Positions 24,911 through 34,628 of a DNA stretch of 64,000 bases are shown here, piece after piece. How positions within the stretch are numbered: the stretch's first letter is position 1; each line of letters opens with the position of its first letter. The notes under the pieces were generated by a model, which was given only the letters and a program-made list of their open reading frames with translations, was not told where the DNA came from and ran no database searches. The position numbers were made by a program, and so were the translations under genes. Source of the DNA: JAAFHB01 sp037133495 (GTDB lineage: Bacteria > Bacteroidota > Bacteroidia > Bacteroidales > Prolixibacteraceae); contig JBAXOA010000010.1 in NCBI GenBank assembly GCA_037133495.1, positions 1 to 64,000 on the forward strand, in the 5' to 3' direction.

Positions 24911-27900
24911 ATGAAATGGAAATCAGTTTTTATTAAGCAAGCAGCTCTTTTTCTGGTCATCGGAGCTGTTGTCTTCTCTCCCGGATTATCTGCCAAAACT
25001 CTGGCAGAACAGAATAATCCTGGAAACCCGGCTGTTGCCGCAGCGGCAAAAATAACGGGGAAGGTCACTGAAGCAAATGGCGGAGCATTGCCCGGGGTAA
25101 CAGTAATCGTTAAAGGTACTTCTACAGGAACTGTTACCGATCAGGACGGAAAGTTCTCTCTTGATGTTCCTGACACTAAGGCAATATTGGTATTCTCTTT
25201 TGTGGGATATACAACAATAGAAAAACCTGCAAGCCAGAAAGTAATAAATGTTGTTCTTCGTGAGGATGTTCAACGACTTGAAGATGTTGTTGTTATCGGT
25301 TATGGCACTCAAAAGAAAGCCGATCTGACCGGATCTGTAGCCAGTGTAGCACCTGAGAAATTAAATCAGGGTGTAAATCAATCTGTTGCTCATGCATTGC
25401 AAGGACAAGCTGCCGGTGTTACAGTAATGCAAAATTCCGGAGAACCGGGAGGTGGCGTAGAAATCAGGATCAGGGGTGCAGGTTCTATCAATGACAACAG
25501 TCCATTGTATGTTGTGGATGGTATTGTTGGAGGAATAGGCGGATTGAATCCTTCCGATATTGAGAGCATGTCTGTATTAAAAGATGCTGCTTCTGCTGCG
25601 ATCTACGGTTCACGTGGTGCGAACGGAGTTATTATCGTAACGACAAAAAAAGGGAAAAGAAATCAAAAGGCAACTGTCTCTTTCAATACTAGTCAGGGTA
25701 TTCAATCGGTATGGAAAATGCCGACTTCATTGGATGCAGCTCAACGTAATTTAATTCACAAAGAAGCACTAACCAATGATGGCACTGCTGCTTCAGAATC
25801 TATCTGGAATTACTACAATGATCCGCAAAATGCAGTTACGCGAACCGATTGGTTTAAGGAGGTATTAAAACCTGCTTCAATCTCTAACAGTGACTTTAGT
25901 ATTCAGGGTGGAGGAGAAAAATCGAATTATATTTTTAGCCTTGGATATCTTAACGATCAGGGAATCGTTTTAGACACTTACTATAAGAGATATAATTTAC
26001 GTTTTAACAGCCAGCACGAAATTGCTAAAAATCTGACATTTGGAGAGAATTTCTCTATGGTAATGTCTGAGCAAAAAGGTGCAGATACCCGTGGTGGTTA
26101 TGATGGCGTACTTAGTTCTGCCCTGTTCAGCATGCGCAACACTCCTGTCTGGACTGACAAGGCAAATTTAATCTATGGCACCCCAACGGGTGACTTTCCT
26201 AACCCTGTTGCCTCACTAAATGTAAAAGACAACAGAAACAAAGGGACTTCAATTGGAGGAAATATGTACCTGGAATATAAAATTTTAAATATCCTTACTC
26301 TGAAGTCTGATATTGGATATACAGCAGGTTACTCGCACGGTAAAGGTTTTCAATCTCTTGCCAAAGGTGGTGGTCGTGGTTTAATGAATCACAATTATAT
26401 CAATGAAAGCTATAGCAATTACTACCAATATGAGTGGAACAACACTTTGGCATATGACCAACGGTTCGACAAACACCATTTGGCAGCGTTGGCAGGTATT
26501 TCTATGGAGGCTGATCACAGCGACTGGATGAGCGCAGGTGCTCAGGATTTTACAGATGAGAGCCCATCTTTACGCTATCTCGACAATGCAACAAGTTTCC
26601 CAAACCATGCTGGTGGTAGTGCAGGAGACAATGCTTTAATGTCATATTTTGGCCGTTTAAGCTATGAGTTTGCTGATAAATATTTATTCGCAGCAAATAT
26701 GCGTGCGGATGGTTCCGCAAAATTTGCAGAAAAAAATCGTTGGGGTGTTTTCCCATCCGTATCGGGCGGTTGGAGAATCTCCAAAGAAAATTTCTTCAGC
26801 GGATTAACAAACACTGTTTCAGACTTGAAAATACGTGCAAGCTGGGGACAGCTGGGTAATGATAAAATTCCGGGCTACCAGTATTATAGCACAATCGGTA
26901 GCGTAGGTTCTCCAACACTTGCCGGCAATCCATTTTCCGCTGTGGCACAAAACAGCTATTCCAATCCAAGTATTCAATGGGAGGTAACTACTCAAACTGA
27001 CTTAGGTATCGATGCCAATTTCCTTAACGACCGTTTGGCAATTACTGCCGACTACTTTGATAAGGAAACCGACAAAATTCTTGTTCAGGTTCCACTTGTT
27101 TCATCTCTCGGAGTTGGAAGTGCACCTTTCCGTAATGCGGGAAAGGTTTCCAATAAAGGTTTTGATCTCGGAATTACCTATCGTAACAGAGACCACGAAT
27201 TTAAATATACTGTGACCGCTAATGTTGCACATGTTATAAACAAACTGGAATCATTTGGTATCGCTGGCGCTAAAGAGATATTTGCTGCCAACTATAAAAA
27301 TTTCAATGTTGGAAGAATTGCTCAGGGAGAACCTATTGGACACTTTTATGTGCTAAATGCTGTAGGGATCTTTAAAACCAATGCTGAAGCCGACAGTTAC
27401 AAAGGTACTGGCGGAACTAAGATCCAACCTTATGCAGTTGCCGGAGATGTTAAGTTTGAAGACAGAAACCACGATGGACAGATCAGCTCTGATGACCGTT
27501 TCAACGCCGGAAGCAGTTTTCCTGCCCTCACTTATTCCGTTAATTTCAGTGCCGAATATAAAGGATTTGATGTTAGTATGCTTTGGATAGGCAGCTCAGG
27601 AAATAAGATTTTTAACGGTCTTAAACTAGGTGGTGAGTTTATGCAGGGAACAGGGTACAACAATTCTACTGCAATTTTGGGTCGTTGGACTCCACAAAAT
27701 ACTACAGCCTCTATTCCCCGTGTTACTGTAAGCGATCCAAACAACAACAAGGCATACAGTACTCTTTATCTTGAGGATGGTGGTTATGCCCGTTTGAAAA
27801 ACCTCACGTTCGGTTATACATTTAATAAAAAATTCACTGGTGAGAAGATTCAAAAACTACGTGTTTATCTTACTGTTCAAAATCTTATAACTCTCACCAA

Positions 27901-28024
27901 ATACACCGGTTTTGATCCGGAAGTAGGTTCTTATGGTGATTTTAGCCGAAATATTTACGGGATTGATACAGGTAATTATCCACAAACGAAATCCTTCTTA
28001 CTCGGCGTTAATTTTAACTTTTAA
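24911..28024 (+). CDS. SusC/RagA-family TonB-dependent transporter (pair 2)
   Basis: Outer-membrane TonB-dependent transporter of 1037 residues. The signal peptide is followed by a CarboxypepD-like domain (ITGKVTEANGGALPGVTVIV, residues about 47-66), the TonB-box region DVVVIGYGTQKKADLTGSVA, a plug with GQAAGVTVMQNSGEPGGGVE and AAIYGSRGANGVIIVTTKKG, and a barrel ending SFLLGVNFNF. The length matches the family. It forms a pair with the SusD gene 13 bp downstream and is followed by a GH127-type enzyme. It lies 311 bp beyond the inositol operon on the same strand; whether they share regulation is not shown. Confidence 0.96.
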   Translation: MKWKSVFIKQAALFLVIGAVVFSPGLSAKTLAEQNNPGNPAVAAAAKITGKVTEANGGALPGVTVIVKGTSTGTVTDQDGKFSLDVPDTKAILVFSFVGYTTIEKPASQKVINVVLREDVQRLEDVVVIGYGTQKKADLTGSVASVAPEKLNQGVNQSVAHALQGQAAGVTVMQNSGEPGGGVEIRIRGAGSINDNSPLYVVDGIVGGIGGLNPSDIESMSVLKDAASAAIYGSRGANGVIIVTTKKGKRNQKATVSFNTSQGIQSVWKMPTSLDAAQRNLIHKEALTNDGTAASESIWNYYNDPQNAVTRTDWFKEVLKPASISNSDFSIQGGGEKSNYIFSLGYLNDQGIVLDTYYKRYNLRFNSQHEIAKNLTFGENFSMVMSEQKGADTRGGYDGVLSSALFSMRNTPVWTDKANLIYGTPTGDFPNPVASLNVKDNRNKGTSIGGNMYLEYKILNILTLKSDIGYTAGYSHGKGFQSLAKGGGRGLMNHNYINESYSNYYQYEWNNTLAYDQRFDKHHLAALAGISMEADHSDWMSAGAQDFTDESPSLRYLDNATSFPNHAGGSAGDNALMSYFGRLSYEFADKYLFAANMRADGSAKFAEKNRWGVFPSVSGGWRISKENFFSGLTNTVSDLKIRASWGQLGNDKIPGYQYYSTIGSVGSPTLAGNPFSAVAQNSYSNPSIQWEVTTQTDLGIDANFLNDRLAITADYFDKETDKILVQVPLVSSLGVGSAPFRNAGKVSNKGFDLGITYRNRDHEFKYTVTANVAHVINKLESFGIAGAKEIFAANYKNFNVGRIAQGEPIGHFYVLNAVGIFKTNAEADSYKGTGGTKIQPYAVAGDVKFEDRNHDGQISSDDRFNAGSSFPALTYSVNFSAEYKGFDVSMLWIGSSGNKIFNGLKLGGEFMQGTGYNNSTAILGRWTPQNTTASIPRVTVSDPNNNKAYSTLYLEDGGYARLKNLTFGYTFNKKFTGEKIQKLRVYLTVQNLITLTKYTGFDPEVGSYGDFSRNIYGIDTGNYPQTKSFLLGVNFNF

Positions 28025-28036
28025 TTCTATCAGACG

Positions 28037-29530
28037 ATGAATACAATGAAAAAATACATTCCAATATTACTGGTGTTGCTTCTGGCATCATGTGGAAAGG
28101 ATTTCTTAAAAAAAGAACCACACGTATTTACTGATGCAGCCTTCTGGAAAACAGCAGCACAGGCTGAAACAGCTTTGGCCGGAGTATATACCCCGCTACA
28201 GGACGAAGAAGCGCTTGGCGGAGAGGACTGGGTTGGTTTTGAGTGCTTTAGTGATAACGCATACTTGAATGACAACGGTTACGGCGATTACCTTTCCATG
28301 ACTGAATTCAGGGCAAGTGCCAATAATATGACCGGCGACCTTTGTGGAAACTCTTACAAGTCATATTATCAAACAATCAAAAGGGCAACCGACGTTCTGA
28401 ATAATGTACCAAAAATCACCATGGATGCCGGACAACAGAAAAGAATCCTGGGCGAAGCCAACTTCCTCCTCTCTTTTGCATATTATCAGTTGGCAATCCG
28501 CTATGGTGGACTTCCCATCTATAGTTCTACCGATCCTACTACTGCTTTGACCAGAAAAACAGAGGCAGAGACGTGGACTGTAATTGAAAAAGGATTGAAA
28601 GAGGCTACTACCCAACTCTCACAGTCGCACGAAGAGGGTCGTCCGGGTCTTGGAGCTGCCTGGGGAATGTTAGCAAAAGTTTATGCACATGAAGCGAAAT
28701 GGAGTGAGGCAAAAAATGCTGCAGAACAGGTAACAGGTGCAACGCTGACTTCAAATTATGCTGATGTTTTCACCATCCCTCACGAAAACGACAGCGAAAT
28801 TCTTTGGGGATTAGGTGCCCGGTTAGGCGAATATCCTATTACTCCCGTCCTGATGTTACCAAACAATGTATGGAACGGTCTTCACGATGAGCCAGTCGGT
28901 GAAGGATGGAGATTGGTAAGCGCTACACTTGCTTTCTACAATTCCTACCAGGCTGGTGATCGTAGAAAAGCTGCTACTGTTGCAAAACGTGGTGCCGATG
29001 TGATCACTTATAATGGTTTTACAGACGTACTTCAGGCACCAAATAACCTTTCGCCTGTAGTATGTGTGAAATACAATGCACCTTACAAAGACTCATATAC
29101 CGGCTGGGCTGCAGGCTTAAATGTCCCTGCGGTGAGATATGCTGATGTATTGTTAATCCATGCTGAAGCTATCATGATGTTAAATGGCGGTGGACCTGCT
29201 AACCGGACTGTTGGTGTAGCAGCAGCTGCCCAAAGTTTTAATCTGGTTCGCAACCGTGCTGGTCTTGCTTCAATTTCAGCTCCTAACTTCAACGATCTGA
29301 TGTACGAACGTCGTATGGAATTAGCTTTCGAAGGCGGCGACCGTCATGTTGACCTTGTACGTTGGGGATTAGCTGCCGAAATTTACAATGCAGCTCCAGC
29401 TGAAGGAACCTACAAACCAAAGCGTACCTACGTGCAGGCTATTCACCGATTAATGCCTATTCTTCAGACAGAAATCGATAATAGCGGTGGATCAATTACC
29501 CAAAATCCGGGATATGCCGGTGCGAAATAA
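28037..29530 (+). CDS. SusD/RagB-family outer-membrane lipoprotein (pair 2)
   Basis: Lipoprotein partner of the transporter directly upstream. The signal MKKYIPILLVLLLASC ends in a cysteine at residue 19 (16 if the second Met is the start; both are plausible, 28037 or 28046). The helical SusD core is seen in FWKTAAQAETALAGVYTPLQD, RATDVLNNVPKI and LGEANFLLSFAYYQLAIRYGGLPI, with VRYADVLLIHAEAIMMLNGG and LMYERRMELAFEGGDRHVDLVRWG at the C-terminus. The 497 residues fit the family. The operon ends in the hairpin at 29554-29589. Confidence 0.96.
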   Translation: MNTMKKYIPILLVLLLASCGKDFLKKEPHVFTDAAFWKTAAQAETALAGVYTPLQDEEALGGEDWVGFECFSDNAYLNDNGYGDYLSMTEFRASANNMTGDLCGNSYKSYYQTIKRATDVLNNVPKITMDAGQQKRILGEANFLLSFAYYQLAIRYGGLPIYSSTDPTTALTRKTEAETWTVIEKGLKEATTQLSQSHEEGRPGLGAAWGMLAKVYAHEAKWSEAKNAAEQVTGATLTSNYADVFTIPHENDSEILWGLGARLGEYPITPVLMLPNNVWNGLHDEPVGEGWRLVSATLAFYNSYQAGDRRKAATVAKRGADVITYNGFTDVLQAPNNLSPVVCVKYNAPYKDSYTGWAAGLNVPAVRYADVLLIHAEAIMMLNGGGPANRTVGVAAAAQSFNLVRNRAGLASISAPNFNDLMYERRMELAFEGGDRHVDLVRWGLAAEIYNAAPAEGTYKPKRTYVQAIHRLMPILQTEIDNSGGSITQNPGYAGAK

Positions 29531-29553
29531 GTAATTGGCTAAACAAATTTTTT

Positions 29554-29598
29554 GCGCTCCCCTTTTGCATTACGGCAATTGGGGAGCGCTTTGTTTTT
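29554..29598 (+). terminator. Intrinsic terminator after susCD 2
   Basis: A perfect 9-bp stem GCGCTCCCC / GGGGAGCGC (29554-29562 and 29581-29589), 18-base loop, then TTTGTTTTT. It separates the SusCD pair from the downstream GH127-type gene. Confidence 0.9.
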
Positions 29599-29661
29599 AA
29601 TCAATACATTTCTGTATTTTTACTCTTCTTTTAAATTGTTTCCAAACCAAATCATATCCAA

Positions 29662-32064
29662 ATGAATTTAGCACCTTATATTTTTGGCAGGAGAGTAAAG
29701 ATGGCATGGGTCGTCAATGCTTTCTTCAGTATTCTAACTTTCACCTCTGCAACTGCACAAGTAAAGTATAATGCAGTCAACGAACTTCGCGAAGCCAAAA
29801 TGGGGGTGGAGCGGGTGGCAAGGTATTATCTTCCGGCTTATTCTAATGCAGCAGGCAGCAATAACGAAATCCGCTGGGTGCAAATAGATCTGGGACAGAC
29901 AAAAAAAATTGATGGAATAAAACTGTTACCCGGAGCCCAGGGTTGGGGACCTGCATCCGGAGGTTTTCCTTCACGTTTCAGACTGGAAGTCTCCAACGAT
30001 GCTGATTTCAGGCACTCCATAATGTATGAAGACTATACGCTCAAAGAAGAATTTCCCAATCCGGAGGATGCTGTATGCACCTTTGCTTCTAAAGAAGTTA
30101 GCGGCAGATATGTCCGGTTAACAGCTACAGCGCTGAGAGATAATAAGCTGGCAATGACCAAAATTGTTGTCCTGTCAGGTGGAAAAGATATTGCAGAGCT
30201 GTGCAAAGCTACGGAATCAAATCCTAAAAAAGATTCTCATGTAGAATTACTGACACGGGCACCTCGTCCGCAAGGTGAATATGTTGTGACCGACAATCCC
30301 GGCAATGTGATGCCGGTGGAAACCTGGAAGCCCGTTGCATATAAAGCAGAAACCCCAATGGGTGGAGTTCAGTTAGATGAAGGATTGTTTAAAACAACCA
30401 TGGAAAACAATATAAATTACCTGATGAACTCGTTTACTTTCGATCAGCTGCTTCGCAATTTTCGCATCAAGGGAGGATTTCCTGTCGAACCTCTTGAGGA
30501 TCGGTTTAAAAATATGTGGTTTCAGATTCTTCCCGGATCTGAGGCAGCCCGCTTTTTAACCGGCGCCGGAAATACCCTGCGGTGGACGGAAAATGCCGGA
30601 TTGCGGAAGAGGATGAATGATATTGTTGATGTTATCGACCAATGCAAAGAGCCGGATGGCTATCTGATGGCATTCCCCAAACATGCCATGTTCGATCATG
30701 AAAATGGAGCTTATACCAGATCATGGGTTTCACAAGGACTCATTGAGGCCGGATTTGCGGGAAATAAAAAGGCATTTCCTTTACTGCGCGGATTCTACGA
30801 TTGGTTTGATAACTGCGATTATCTTCCCGAAATGTTGCGCCGAGTGAGGCAGGGCACGCAGGGAATAATCCCAATCACAAGGACTTATTTTACGCCCATA
30901 GGAAAGCCGAAAGATATTCAGGTAGTACAACAATATTTTCAGGAAAATTATTGGATGGAGCAGATGACAAACAGGGATACAAAAGCCATCTGGTTATATC
31001 CTTACGACCGTCCGCACAACTATCTGGTCACAGGAATTGAGCCCTATCTTGATTTGTACCGTGCAACAGGTGCTAAAAAATATCTGGATGCAGCCTTGGG
31101 TGCATGGGATCTGTACCACGATAACTGGGAGCATATCGGAGGATCGCTTGCCATCAACGAAGGAACCTTTCTTTATGAGCCGAAATCAAATTATTTGAGA
31201 CATGAGACCGGTGAGCTATGTGGAAACTCCTTCTGGATAAAGTTGAATCAGCGTTTTCATTTGCTCTACCCCACAAGTGAAAAATATGTCAGCGAAATTG
31301 AGAAGTCAATCTATAACGTAGCAATTGCGAATCAATACGGGTCTGAGGGAATCCGTTATTTTGCAAAACTGGTGGACCGGAAATACGGCGACCATTCTCC
31401 TAACTCGCACCATTGCATGAATACCTGTTGCGAAGGACAGGGAACCAGGGTATTCGGCTCACTGCCCGAATACATCTATTCAATAGCAGAAGATGGTGTT
31501 TATGTGGATTTATATGCCGCCTCCACGATAAAATGTGCGGTGCAAAATCAGCCCTTAAGCCTTAGAATGGAAACACGGTTTCCATATGATTCAAAGGTGA
31601 ACATAGTGGTTGGTAATGACCAGCCCATCCAAACAAAGATACGTATTCGGATTCCATCCTGGGCTTCTGGGGATATGTCTCTATTGGTCAATGGAACTGC
31701 AGCCGGTAGTGGGAAGCCCGGTAGTTATTGCGAAATAGACAGAAAATGGAAAAACGGAGATCTCATTTCATTTAACCTTCCAATGGATTTCAAGGTGACA
31801 AAATATGCCGGACTGGAAAAGGGATTTGAAGAAAATCATTTTGCCATCGAATACGGACCCATCCTGATGGCGATGGTTGGCGTCAAAGGAAGTAAGTTTG
31901 ATATCGGTGTGAAAGCTGCATCAGAGCGTATTAAGGGAATGCTGAAGCCGGTTCCGGGAAAGCCATTGCACTTCTCGATCGAAGGAAACGGCGAATTCGA
32001 ATATTGGCCATATTTTGAAGTGCAGGAAGAACCGTTCTCATGCTTTCCTGAATTTTTCAGGTAA
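29662..32064 (+). CDS. GH127-type beta-L-arabinofuranosidase with N-terminal F5/8-like domain
   Basis: A secreted 800-residue enzyme. The first ~33 residues are a signal (SATAQ cleavage region). Residues about 35-170 look like a coagulation-factor 5/8 (discoidin) carbohydrate-binding fold (IRWVQIDLGQTKKIDGIKLLP, FRLEVSNDADF, GRYVRLTATALR). Residues about 230-700 form the DUF1680/GH127 alpha-toroid catalytic domain. The zinc-thiolate site of the family is visible: E518, C520 (GELCG) and the C589-C590 pair (MNTCCEGQG), where one of the pair is the nucleophile. GH127-class enzymes hydrolyse beta-L-arabinofuranosides. Being next to susCD 2 suggests an arabinose-containing glycan or glycoside. Other family members act on different sugars, so the specificity is not certain. 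Confidence 0.85.
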   Translation: MNLAPYIFGRRVKMAWVVNAFFSILTFTSATAQVKYNAVNELREAKMGVERVARYYLPAYSNAAGSNNEIRWVQIDLGQTKKIDGIKLLPGAQGWGPASGGFPSRFRLEVSNDADFRHSIMYEDYTLKEEFPNPEDAVCTFASKEVSGRYVRLTATALRDNKLAMTKIVVLSGGKDIAELCKATESNPKKDSHVELLTRAPRPQGEYVVTDNPGNVMPVETWKPVAYKAETPMGGVQLDEGLFKTTMENNINYLMNSFTFDQLLRNFRIKGGFPVEPLEDRFKNMWFQILPGSEAARFLTGAGNTLRWTENAGLRKRMNDIVDVIDQCKEPDGYLMAFPKHAMFDHENGAYTRSWVSQGLIEAGFAGNKKAFPLLRGFYDWFDNCDYLPEMLRRVRQGTQGIIPITRTYFTPIGKPKDIQVVQQYFQENYWMEQMTNRDTKAIWLYPYDRPHNYLVTGIEPYLDLYRATGAKKYLDAALGAWDLYHDNWEHIGGSLAINEGTFLYEPKSNYLRHETGELCGNSFWIKLNQRFHLLYPTSEKYVSEIEKSIYNVAIANQYGSEGIRYFAKLVDRKYGDHSPNSHHCMNTCCEGQGTRVFGSLPEYIYSIAEDGVYVDLYAASTIKCAVQNQPLSLRMETRFPYDSKVNIVVGNDQPIQTKIRIRIPSWASGDMSLLVNGTAAGSGKPGSYCEIDRKWKNGDLISFNLPMDFKVTKYAGLEKGFEENHFAIEYGPILMAMVGVKGSKFDIGVKAASERIKGMLKPVPGKPLHFSIEGNGEFEYWPYFEVQEEPFSCFPEFFR

Positions 32065-32137
32065 ACAGCCCTTTGGGGTTCAGGTGTTTTCACATTCGCC
32101 CAATCTGCTCCGCCAGTACTCCAGGACAAATTACTGA

Positions 32138-34522
32138 TTAAAACTCGATCATAATCCCGATTGTTGGAAGGACGGTGCCCCCGGTGTTTTTTATCGTTCT
32201 TAAAAGGTATTTTCCGTAGTCGTTTGGATCAGTTAGTGGCGTCCCGTTGGCATCTTCCGCCCTGACTACATAATCCGGCTGATCGGCTTTGAAATTATAG
32301 GCATTCTGGGCATCAAAGTAAAGCATCAGAGACCATTTATTGTAATACCATGATTTATCTACCCGTAAATCAAGCTGATGAAAGGCGCCTAATCGCTCTT
32401 TGTTAAATTTGCTGTAGTCAAGATATGCAATCCCTTGTGCATCCCACGCTGATTTTATGGCGGACCGGTTCATGTCCCACGGGGTATAAGGAGCCCCGCC
32501 AATATACCTCCATTTAAGACCTAAATCCCAGTTTTTCTTGAAATTACGTGTTGCTGTAATGGTCAGCAGATGACGGTTATCCCACGACGAAGGAAGGTAT
32601 TCTCCCTTATTGTCGGTAAACTCACTCCTTACGAAGGTGTAAGTAAATACAGCACTAATTCCCTTGTATTTCTTCAGCCGACCAAGAATTTCCATCCCAA
32701 AAGCATGCCCTTTGCTGACTGGTGTTACTGCTTCATCTCCATAAACCCCATAATCGGCCCCTTTGCTTGCCAGTGATACAGAATCTTTGATTGAAAACGG
32801 ATAATTGGTGTATTTTTTATAAAATCCTTCCACTGTTATTTGTGAATTGTCAGAAGGACGAAATTCAACGCCGGCAACCAAATGGTTCGCATGAATATAG
32901 GTCAGACCATTATTCTTATTCACAAGCGCACCGTTGACATCACGATATCCCAATGTCGTATATGAAGGAAGTTGTGCGAACTGTCCGATATTAAAATTAA
33001 GGGAAGTGCCACGAGTTAACCGATAGCTGGCAGATAATCTTGGAGATAACTGACTGAGAGGATTGTTCATGTTTCCGGAATAAGTGTTCCCATCAGCCCG
33101 TAAACCAAACGAAAGATTCAGCAGCTGATTAATGAAACTGTGACTGACTTGTCCGAAGGCGGCATATTTGGCAAAATCAAGTGAAGAACTGTATGAAATA
33201 GACAATGGGGTATTTCCGATGAAGCTCTTTTGAAAGGTCCGGTTGAAATAGCCCGCATATTGGAGGTCAATCCCATAATTTAGCTTAAAGGATGTTGTTG
33301 ACAGGTAGTTGTGTTCATATCTGAATTTGGTTTCCAGCTCATAAGAGCTATAATCAAGATTCAGGTTTTGAGGTTGCACAATATTATCCTTATATTTAAC
33401 TGCTGCATTGTTTAATTTATTCTGACTTAATACATAAGTGTCGTTGCCTTTGGGATTAAAATGTTTGTAAACCGCACCCAGAGTGTAATTCCACTGGTCG
33501 TTTTCAGGCAGATAGCCGAGGATGTAACGTTGTTGTTCCGTTTTATTGGCACTCGTATTTAGCTTTGACTGATCAATCGCTCCGAGTCCGATAAATGACA
33601 ATTCCGATTTCTGATTGATTTTGGTTTTAATTTTAAACTGGAAATCGTTGTAGGTGGGAAGGAAGGGCAATCCAATGGCTTTAAACAAAAATTGAAGATA
33701 TGAGCGGCGAACTGAAGCCATGAAGCTGGTTTTTTTGGATAACGGACCTTCAATGGCTGCGGCCAGATCAGAAGCTCCGACAGTTCCTCTGAACTTTAAC
33801 TTTTCGTTGGCTTCACGCTGATTAAACTCAAGCACTGAACTCATAGCATTGCCACGGGAAGCAGGAAAAGCTCCTGAATAAAAATTTACTTCACGGATAA
33901 AATCTACATTTATAATACCAACCGGACCACCCGACGCTCCTTGAGTTGCAAAATGGTTAAGATTGGGAATTTCGACCCCGTCAATGTAAAATTTATTCTC
34001 ACTCGGACCTCCTCCCCGAACGATAATATCATTTCGGAAAGCAGATGACGAAGCCACTCCGGGGTAAGACTGGATTACTTTCGAAATATCGCGGTTCCCC
34101 CCCGGATTTTTTTCAATTTCGTCAATGCCAATGGTACGGAGAGAGACCGGACTTTCCTCCTTTTTTCGAAAATAGGAGGATCTGACAACTACTTCATCCA
34201 AGTTGATTTGATCTTCCTCCAGCGGCACAAGGATAGTCGCGCCGGTAGCTTTTGTAACCCTGAATGATTCTGAAATATAGGTTTTAAACCCTATTGCAGA
34301 AACTTTTATTTTGTAAAATCCCGGTTCAATATTTTTAATGTCAAAATTACCTGCATCATCCGTAACAGATCCGGTTAAAGTCTCGGTGACAAGTATGGTG
34401 GCATAAACGATTGGTTCATTGTTTTTCGCGTTAAATACTCTCCCTTTAACCGAGCCTTCTCCCCAGGAGTGAAAAAAAGTACAAAAGAGGATAATCAGGG
34501 ACAATTTTATTTTATTCTTCAT
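32138..34522 (-). CDS. TonB-dependent receptor with CarboxypepD-like domain
   Basis: Outer-membrane receptor of 794 residues without a SusD partner. Signal peptide (1-21), a CarboxypepD-like domain (KGRVFNAKNNEPIVYATI, about 25-110), plug (DEVVVRSSYFRKK, DIIVRGGGPSENKFYIDGVEIPNLNH) and a barrel ending in TVLPTIGIMIEF. The plug with RGGGPSENKFYIDGVEIP is the type often found in Bacteroidota receptors of unassigned substrate, possibly peptide or metal-chelate. It is convergent with the GH127-type gene and not part of the glycan locus. Confidence 0.9.
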   Translation of the reverse strand: MKNKIKLSLIILFCTFFHSWGEGSVKGRVFNAKNNEPIVYATILVTETLTGSVTDDAGNFDIKNIEPGFYKIKVSAIGFKTYISESFRVTKATGATILVPLEEDQINLDEVVVRSSYFRKKEESPVSLRTIGIDEIEKNPGGNRDISKVIQSYPGVASSSAFRNDIIVRGGGPSENKFYIDGVEIPNLNHFATQGASGGPVGIINVDFIREVNFYSGAFPASRGNAMSSVLEFNQREANEKLKFRGTVGASDLAAAIEGPLSKKTSFMASVRRSYLQFLFKAIGLPFLPTYNDFQFKIKTKINQKSELSFIGLGAIDQSKLNTSANKTEQQRYILGYLPENDQWNYTLGAVYKHFNPKGNDTYVLSQNKLNNAAVKYKDNIVQPQNLNLDYSSYELETKFRYEHNYLSTTSFKLNYGIDLQYAGYFNRTFQKSFIGNTPLSISYSSSLDFAKYAAFGQVSHSFINQLLNLSFGLRADGNTYSGNMNNPLSQLSPRLSASYRLTRGTSLNFNIGQFAQLPSYTTLGYRDVNGALVNKNNGLTYIHANHLVAGVEFRPSDNSQITVEGFYKKYTNYPFSIKDSVSLASKGADYGVYGDEAVTPVSKGHAFGMEILGRLKKYKGISAVFTYTFVRSEFTDNKGEYLPSSWDNRHLLTITATRNFKKNWDLGLKWRYIGGAPYTPWDMNRSAIKSAWDAQGIAYLDYSKFNKERLGAFHQLDLRVDKSWYYNKWSLMLYFDAQNAYNFKADQPDYVVRAEDANGTPLTDPNDYGKYLLRTIKNTGGTVLPTIGIMIEF

Positions 34523-34628
34523 GGTATTTGGTTAATGTTCTTTAACTTCCAAATTAACAAAAAATATGGCAAAAGGTTTTTTAAAGAATAATAAAATACT
34601 TTTGTTGAATTGGACATTGAATCATCTT

